The notes under the pieces were generated by a model. The model did not search any database. It had not been told where the DNA came from and was given only the letters and a program-made list of their open reading frames with translations. Positions 8,166-10,812 of a DNA stretch of 10,812 bases are shown here, one piece after another. Source of the DNA: Treponema sp. (GTDB lineage: Bacteria; Spirochaetota; Spirochaetia; Treponematales; Treponemataceae). Location of the stretch: the NCBI GenBank assembly GCA_016290335.1, contig JAEETM010000100.1, forward strand, positions 1 through 10,812. The letters are read 5' to 3'. Each line of letters begins with the position of its first letter. The stretch's first letter is position 1. Both the position numbers and the translations under genes were made by a program.

Positions 8166-9218
8166 TTATGGTAAAGTTCCCAAAACCTTTGCTATTTTTG
8201 CAGTTTCTGAATGAGTGAGGCGTGAATACAAAGGAATATGTGCACAGCGCAGATAAAGTGATTTTGAATGCAGACATTCTTCAGACAATTCATCGTATTT
8301 TGCGATGATTGAATCTGCAAATGCCGGCTCAATTTCAATTTCCTTTCTTGCAGCATACTGTTTTACATCCTTAAACGGACTGTTCAGAATAAGAGGGAAA
8401 GAGCTTATTGTTGTATACTCTTCAAGCTCGCGGGCAAACATTTTATGTCTGCCGGCCATGCAGGAATGCTGATACATTGCAAAAATCTCTTTGCGGGCCT
8501 TTTCATTACGCTCATATTCTTTAATCTGAACACAGGCAAGCGCACAGTTAATATCAGGCAAAAGATCAGTTTTAGGTGCTTCATCAACGTATTTTTTCAA
8601 AACAATCCATTCACGTCTACCGGGAGCAAACAAAACTGCACCACCACCTGCTGTAATTACATCGCGTTCCTCAAGCCCCATTATTGTGTAAAGCCCGAAT
8701 GAACCAACAAGCTTCTTTTCTGTTTCAACATCATTTTCATCGCGCACAGAATAATAAGCACCTGCACTCTGCGAAATATCTTCAATTACCGGGATTCCGA
8801 TTCTGCAGATTTCATCAAGCTTTGGAACAATACCTTCTGTTTCATGCAAAAGCAGGACTCTTCCACCCTTTTCTACGCCCTTCTGAACTATTTCTTCAGT
8901 AAGTACACCCGTAGTTTCATCAACATCAAGAACTACCGGCTCCATTTCCAGAGAAACAACTGTCTGATACTGCCAGGCCGGAGCAAGCGCAGACATCATA
9001 ATTTTAGAAGCTCGCTCAACACCAAGAGACTGGAGTGCATATTTTAAGGCTACAGAGGGACTTCTAAGGGCAATAGCCCCGTCGCATTTAGTGAATTCCT
9101 TAACCTGCTGGATTAATCTGCCGTTCAACTCACCTGGTCCGATTTTTTCATCAACCATACAGGTAAGTACGGCATCCATTTCTTTTCTACGAATAGTTGT
9201 ACTGTAAGTCTGTATCAT
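8166..9218 (-). CDS. DegT/DnrJ/EryC1/StrS aminotransferase-fold protein lacking an evident catalytic lysine
   Basis: A 350-residue protein of the sugar aminotransferase family (SpsC, ArnB and AHBA synthase type), PLP enzymes that aminate keto-sugar nucleotides for surface glycans. The family outline is clear: an N-terminal IGPGELNGRLIQQVKEF (26-42), an ALRSPSVALKYAL helix (50-62) where active members have a Ser-Gly-Thr type phosphate loop, VVLDVDETTGVLTEEIV (95-111), and VIEDISQSAGAYY (144-156) with the Asp expected to contact the PLP ring nitrogen. The region that normally reads SFxxxKxxxxxEGG reads GSFGLYTIMGLEERDVITAGGGAV (172-195). There is no Lys between 169 and 208, and aligning from the Gly triplet puts Arg185 in the lysine slot. 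The protein may bind PLP or a sugar nucleotide without transaminating. Its ATG follows the cheW stop directly (TAAATG), so translation is coupled. No other glycan genes are nearby. Confidence 0.85.
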   Translation of the reverse strand: MIQTYSTTIRRKEMDAVLTCMVDEKIGPGELNGRLIQQVKEFTKCDGAIALRSPSVALKYALQSLGVERASKIMMSALAPAWQYQTVVSLEMEPVVLDVDETTGVLTEEIVQKGVEKGGRVLLLHETEGIVPKLDEICRIGIPVIEDISQSAGAYYSVRDENDVETEKKLVGSFGLYTIMGLEERDVITAGGGAVLFAPGRREWIVLKKYVDEAPKTDLLPDINCALACVQIKEYERNEKARKEIFAMYQHSCMAGRHKMFARELEEYTTISSFPLILNSPFKDVKQYAARKEIEIEPAFADSIIAKYDELSEECLHSKSLYLRCAHIPLYSRLTHSETAKIAKVLGTLP

Positions 9219-9689
9219 TTATTGTATTTCGATAATTTTCTGCAATTCTTTTGCATTAAATAACTTCCGTATATTGAGCATAATCAGATAACCTGTTTCT
9301 TCCCTGATTACTCCTTCAATATATTCGGAACCAATTCCACTGAGCATCTGCGGAGGATCTTTTACATCCTCTGCTTTTACTGTTACAACGCGTGCAACCT
9401 TATCAATAATAATACCGATTTTGCTGTTATCGATATTGAGGATAATGAATCCACCTTCAAAATCAACGGCGTCTCGAGACATTGCCTGTATTCTGAATCG
9501 CTTATGCAAATCAATAATAGGAATAATTTCTCCACGAAGATTGATAATACCTTCAACATAGTACGGTGCATTTGGAATAACACGCACATTCTGGAGTCTT
9601 ACTATCTCTTTTACATCCATGATATTGACACCATATAACTCTTCTCCAAGCTGGAATGTTACTAATTGAAATTGAGATTCATCAGCCAT
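9219..9689 (-). CDS. cheW: Chemotaxis coupling protein CheW
   Basis: A 156-residue CheW, the adaptor that links chemoreceptors to the histidine kinase CheA in polar arrays. The single CheW domain covers nearly the whole protein: FQLVTFQLGEELYGVNIMDVKEIVR (7-31), VIPNAPYYVEGIINLRGEIIPIIDL (37-61, with the conserved NLRG), a FIILNID strand, and DKVARVVTV followed by DPPQ and YIEGVIRE. Length is close to E. coli CheW (about 167). I chose the ATG at 9689 over the upstream in-frame ATG at 9776 because AGGAG sits 5 bases before it, homology begins there, and a promoter lies between the two. It is the first gene of the leftward series and is followed without a gap by the aminotransferase-like gene. 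No other chemotaxis gene is in the window. Confidence 0.96.
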   Translation of the reverse strand: MADESQFQLVTFQLGEELYGVNIMDVKEIVRLQNVRVIPNAPYYVEGIINLRGEIIPIIDLHKRFRIQAMSRDAVDFEGGFIILNIDNSKIGIIIDKVARVVTVKAEDVKDPPQMLSGIGSEYIEGVIREETGYLIMLNIRKLFNAKELQKIIEIQ

Positions 9690-9694
9690 AATTA

Positions 9695-9699
9695 CTCCT
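9695..9699 (-). promoter_or_regulatory. Ribosome binding site that sets the cheW start
   Basis: AGGAG on the - strand lies 5 bases before the ATG at 9689. The in-frame ATG at 9776 has no comparable site and would add 29 residues unlike CheW. Confidence 0.85.
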
Positions 9700-9735
9700 A
9701 AATAAAAAAGATTTCTTCTTTTTTTATCACCTTTA

Positions 9736-9764
9736 ATAATACTCTGAAAATTAAGGTTTTGCAA
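9736..9764 (-). promoter_or_regulatory. Likely sigma70 promoter of the cheW-nadK-recN series
   Basis: On the - strand TTGCAA (9759-9764) is followed after exactly 17 bases by TATTAT (9736-9741). This predicts transcription starting near 9729 and a leader of about 40 bases before cheW. It lies in the 102-base gap between comF and cheW, and no terminator is seen after comF. Motif match only. Confidence 0.5.
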
Positions 9765-9791
9765 CATAAAGTGCAAATAATACAGCCTGGT

Positions 9792-10553
9792 TTAATCAAC
9801 AGAAAACAGCGTAATTGCATCCACAACTTTAATTCCAGCCTCTTTCAGTACCTGAGCGCAGTTTTCCAGGGTGGAACCGGTGGTGCAGACGTCATCGATG
9901 ATGCAGACATGGGGTGGGAACTCACCTTTGAACGGTTTTAATAGCTTTTGTACCTCCTTTTGTCCGACAAGAAAATAGGACTTGCCGATTGTTTTAAGTC
10001 TCTCTTCCCTGTCCAGTTTTTTCTGCTGGCCTGTAGATTTGCGTTCAAGCAGAGGCAGGACTGTAAATCCAAACCTGTATTTAAGCTGCCCGCAAAGCTC
10101 GTCAATCTGGTCCCACCCTTTTTCCTGTATTTTGCCTGGTCGGGGTGGCACAGGAACAACAACTTTCACATTTTTCATTTTAAGTGCTTCTGCCACAAAC
10201 TTTGCAAAAATGTCCGACAATGACCTTACACCGACTGATTTCCACAAAAACATTAAATCCTTATTCCACAGCCTGTATGAAAAAAGCGGCCACACCGAAT
10301 CTGTATGAACAAGAACCGGTGTTTCGCGGCATTGCAAACAGACATCATTTGCAGAAATCAGCTCCTTGCCACACTTACGGCATCTTTCCGCGTTAAAGGA
10401 GTAAAAAATGGAAAAAGAATTGTTTCGACACTCCCTGCAGAGCGGATAATACCAGGTTGTTTTACCGCACACCACACAATGTTCGCCACCAGAAATAAAA
10501 ACAAAAAGCAGGCGCAGCAAAGCCTTCAGGAACCTGACAACCACAAATGACAT
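9792..10553 (-). CDS. comF: ComF family protein (phosphoribosyltransferase-fold competence protein)
   Basis: A 253-residue ComF protein from the ATG at 10553; a GTG at 10562 would add three residues, and neither start has a good ribosome site. ComF proteins act in natural DNA uptake and recombination of incoming single strands in bacteria where they have been studied. Numbered from the GTG, the N-terminal part carries four cysteine pairs, C29/C32, C42/C45, C61/C64 and C75/C78, which fit a zinc-ribbon module. The C-terminal part is a type I phosphoribosyltransferase fold: VVVPVPPRPGK (134-144), a KGWDQIDEL segment, and the PRPP loop CIIDDVCTTGST (220-231). An N-terminal hydrophobic stretch (about 5-24) resembles a membrane or signal segment, but zinc-ribbon ComFs often begin with a hydrophobic helix. 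The gene lies downstream of mutS in the same direction. Whether this organism is competent cannot be judged here. Confidence 0.92.
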   Translation of the reverse strand: MSFVVVRFLKALLRLLFVFISGGEHCVVCGKTTWYYPLCRECRNNSFSIFYSFNAERCRKCGKELISANDVCLQCRETPVLVHTDSVWPLFSYRLWNKDLMFLWKSVGVRSLSDIFAKFVAEALKMKNVKVVVPVPPRPGKIQEKGWDQIDELCGQLKYRFGFTVLPLLERKSTGQQKKLDREERLKTIGKSYFLVGQKEVQKLLKPFKGEFPPHVCIIDDVCTTGSTLENCAQVLKEAGIKVVDAITLFSVD

Positions 10554-10564
10554 TCTGTTCACAT

Positions 10565-10576
10565 ACTATTAATAGT
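10565..10576. repeat. 12-bp perfect palindrome just upstream of comF
   Basis: ACTATTAATAGT is a perfect palindrome 11 bases before the comF ATG at 10553. It could be an operator, or it could simply supply the TATTAA -10-like sequence of a comF promoter. I see no convincing -35 partner. Short AT-rich palindromes also arise by chance. Confidence 0.35.
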
Positions 10577-10612
10577 CAAAACATGAATAAAACAGGAAGT
10601 TTTTTATGGAAA

Positions 10613-10650
10613 AATGTGAAGAAAAATAAAAAAAATGTGAATTAATGTGA
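10613..10650. repeat. Three direct AATGTGA heptamers in the mutS-comF gap
   Basis: AATGTGA occurs at 10613-10619, 10634-10640 and 10644-10650, with starts 21 and 10 bases apart, close to whole helical turns. An inverted related copy, TTCACATA, lies at 10558-10565 next to the comF start. The rest of the 136-base gap (10554-10689) is A-rich. The arrangement could be a regulator binding cluster for comF; no family of regulator is identified. Confidence 0.4.
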
Positions 10651-10689
10651 GAAATGATTGCCGGAGCAAGTTCTACAATGTCATCTGAA

Positions 10690-10812
10690 TTATAGACCGG
10701 AAAGCTCTTTTTTCCAGCGGCTTATAGTTTTCAACGCATCGAGCGGCGTCATATTATCAGGGTCAGCAGACAAAATCTCTGCTATAATGATTTCTTCATC
10801 ACTGAAGAGTCC
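10690..10812 (-). CDS. mutS: DNA mismatch repair protein MutS, C-terminal end (5' truncated by window edge)
   Basis: The last 40 codons and the stop of a gene entering from the right edge. The peptide contains FSDEEIIIAEILSADPD followed by NMTPLDALKTISRWKKEL, which matches the C-terminal tail of MutS, where NMTPLxAL is nearly invariant and forms part of the dimer/tetramer tail. MutS recognises mismatches after replication and recruits MutL. The ATPase and mismatch-binding domains lie outside the window. The stop is at 10690-10692, 136 bases before comF, and no terminator is visible in the gap. Confidence 0.85.
   Translation of the reverse strand, partial: GLFSDEEIIIAEILSADPDNMTPLDALKTISRWKKELSGL

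Noticed and set aside
8445..9047. Open frames on + inside the aminotransferase-like gene
   Set aside because: They are antisense shadows with unlikely composition and no start signals.
9704..9724. Inverted repeat AAAAAAGA / TCTTTTTT with a 5-base loop in the cheW leader
   Set aside because: The stem is almost all A-T pairs with no GC core, so it is weak as a terminator or attenuator and fits simple A/T-tract composition.
9690..9776. A longer cheW start at 9776 adding 29 residues
   Set aside because: The extension is unlike CheW, lacks a ribosome site and would start upstream of the predicted transcript start. AGGAG before 9689 decides for the shorter form.
10606..10629. Tiny reading frame ATG...TAA (7 codons) on + with an AGGAAG-like site upstream
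   Set aside because: It is too short to support, lies in A-rich sequence opposite the comF leader, and has no following gene on that strand to act as a leader for.
10669..10680. Possible small hairpin TTGC/GCAA after mutS near 10659-10670
   Set aside because: A four-base stem without a T-tract is not a credible terminator.
1..10812. Search for CRISPR arrays, tRNA or rRNA genes, insertion-sequence ends, phage genes or a defence cluster
   Set aside because: Nothing was seen by eye on either strand. Coding is continuous housekeeping and envelope genes, and no intergenic gap exceeds about 140 bases.

Overview
The window looks like ordinary chromosomal DNA of a spirochaete, most likely a Treponema of the animal-associated group. 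The base composition is moderately AT-rich, coding density is high, and Shine-Dalgarno sites are clear. The order cheW, DegT-type aminotransferase, nadK, recN, helical unknown, LysM/LytM protein is one I recall from treponemes, including the TP0439-TP0444 region of T. pallidum. That recollection comes from memory and was not checked by a search. I see no phage, insertion sequence, CRISPR array, tRNA or rRNA.

Left part (1-2460, + strand): the 3' end of one alpha-D-phosphohexomutase gene is followed after 42 bases by a complete second one of 580 codons (PgcA-like). The pair ends at a strong 17-bp hairpin at 2421-2460. The hairpin has A-rich and T-rich flanks and can terminate the convergent genes on both strands.

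Middle and right (2475-9689, - strand): one long, tightly packed gene series is transcribed leftwards, probably from a sigma70-type promoter at 9736-9764. The order is cheW (chemotaxis coupling), a DegT/DnrJ/EryC1/StrS aminotransferase-fold protein without a visible catalytic lysine, nadK (NAD kinase), recN (double-strand-break repair ATPase), an unrecognised 266-residue helical protein, an HD-domain phosphohydrolase, and an exported protein with two LysM repeats and a LytM domain lacking its zinc ligands. Several junctions overlap or abut: cheW/aminotransferase abut exactly, nadK/recN overlap by 8 bases, and recN/unknown share one base. The first five genes are therefore probably translated as one unit. 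The HD and LysM genes follow after short gaps and may be read through.

Right end (9792-10812, - strand): comF (zinc-binding phosphoribosyltransferase-fold competence protein) is preceded by a 136-base AT-rich gap carrying repeated AATGTGA heptamers. The last 40 codons of mutS run off the window edge.

I found no multi-gene defence or mobile system. The points most worth a second look are the lysine-less aminotransferase, the inactive-looking LytM protein, the recN-coupled unknown with its HD neighbour, and the heptamer cluster upstream of comF.
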